Shown piece after piece: positions 63,801 through 64,000 of a stretch of DNA of 64,000 nt. Position numbers and translations under genes: made by a program. The notes beneath the pieces are model-generated. The model did no database searches and was not told where the DNA came from. It was given only the letters and a program-made list of their open reading frames with translations. Source of the DNA: Actinomycetota bacterium (lineage in GTDB: Bacteria > Actinomycetota > Actinomycetes > S36-B12 > UBA5976); the NCBI GenBank assembly GCA_026392515.1, contig JAPLBY010000011.1, positions 1 through 64,000 on the forward strand, in the 5' to 3' direction. Each line of letters begins with the position of its first letter. Within the stretch, counting starts at the first letter, position 1.

Positions 63801-64000
63801 TAGCGGATTCTTAATCGCTTAAGTATCAACAAAGACTTACCTAAAAGCTTGGTCCACTGTTCTTCATCAAAACCAAACTTTGGGCCAATTGAAATCCAAC
63901 GCTGCCTAGCTATCGTCTGTGGTTGAGTGAACCGAAGTAAGCCCTCGATTCCATGTCGGCGACCAAGTCCAGATTGACCCATTCCGCCCATAGGTGCTGC
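63800..64000 (-). CDS. Aldehyde dehydrogenase, succinate-semialdehyde type, C-terminal end only
   Basis: The last 66 codons of a gene that continues past the right edge. The visible part begins APMGGMGQSGLGRRHGIEGLLRFTQPQTIA, the C-terminal signature of NADP-dependent succinate-semialdehyde dehydrogenases (GGMGxSGxGRRHG). The catalytic Cys and Glu are outside the window. It is coupled to the GMC oxidoreductase by a TAATG overlap. Confidence 0.8.
   Translation of the reverse strand, partial: AAPMGGMGQSGLGRRHGIEGLLRFTQPQTIARQRWISIGPKFGFDEEQWTKLLGKSLLILKRLRIR

Noticed and set aside
1-64000. CRISPR arrays, insertion sequences, prophage genes, integrases or att-like repeats
   Set aside because: No regularly spaced repeats, transposase, integrase or phage structural genes were found on either strand; gene content is core metabolism and housekeeping throughout.

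Overview
The window is a compact, almost fully coding stretch (59 protein genes, no RNA gene, no mobile element, no CRISPR) of an actinobacterial chromosome. The phylum is shown by the lpqB-mtrB-mtrA set, the acyl-CoA carboxylase epsilon subunit, an LpdA-type flavoprotein, a mycobacterial Sdh1-type succinate dehydrogenase, and small actinobacterial families resembling DUF3017, DUF4245, DUF6542 and DUF6350/PerM. Base composition is low for the phylum (mid to high 40s percent GC by eye) and intergenic gaps are very short, which suggests a streamlined freshwater lineage such as acI/Nanopelagicales. That placement is inference; no 16S gene is present.

Layout. 1-5877 (minus): typA followed by peptide/nickel-type ABC genes (solute-binding protein, one OppC-type permease, a second solute-binding lipoprotein cut by the window edge). 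5971-9042 (plus): two tandem CDP-glycerol-transferase-like paralogues and a secreted phosphoesterase. 9105-15811: housekeeping genes ychF, ispH, xseA/xseB, class I fumarase and a small Rpf-like muralytic protein. 15845-21457: PhoH, a Z-isoprenyl transferase, a YyaL-like protein and an MFS permease. 21458-21794 is the only gap over 300 bp and is rich in inverted repeats. 21795-28669: comF, lpqB-mtrB-mtrA, gtrA and a second two-component system. 28688-33780: biotin ligase and a complete acyl-/propionyl-CoA carboxylase (beta, epsilon, alpha) with maf. 33783-41702: lpdA, a PLP decarboxylase, the large subunit of a methylmalonyl-CoA-type mutase and sdhCAB. 41804-49859: a HAD protein, trpS, a CorC-like protein, xthA, icd, mdh, a second HAD, a YdcZ-like transporter and a DUF3017 protein. 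49920-55896: purH, purN, PerM-like, sucD, sucC and the B12-binding mutase subunit. 56103-64000: an M23 peptidase, pcrA, a PIG-L deacetylase, a small membrane protein, guaA, a GMC oxidoreductase and the end of an aldehyde dehydrogenase.

Metabolically the window holds much of the oxidative TCA cycle (icd, sucCD, sdhCAB, class I fumarase, mdh) together with propionyl-CoA carboxylase and both parts of a B12-dependent mutase, so odd-chain or branched acyl units could enter as succinyl-CoA.

The strongest unexplained signal is regulatory. Nineteen genes carry a TANNNT hexamer exactly 6 or 7 nt before the start codon, most without a usable Shine-Dalgarno sequence: the signature of leaderless transcription. 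At five gene junctions the hexamer's TAG or TAA is also the stop codon of the preceding gene, always leaving exactly 9 nt between stop and start. Other notable items are a GlxR/Crp-like site before sdhC, perfect palindromes before mdh and the B12-binding mutase subunit, 3'-end hairpins built from the last codons of ychF and guaA, an LpdA without its redox cysteines, and a lone OppC-type permease between two binding proteins.
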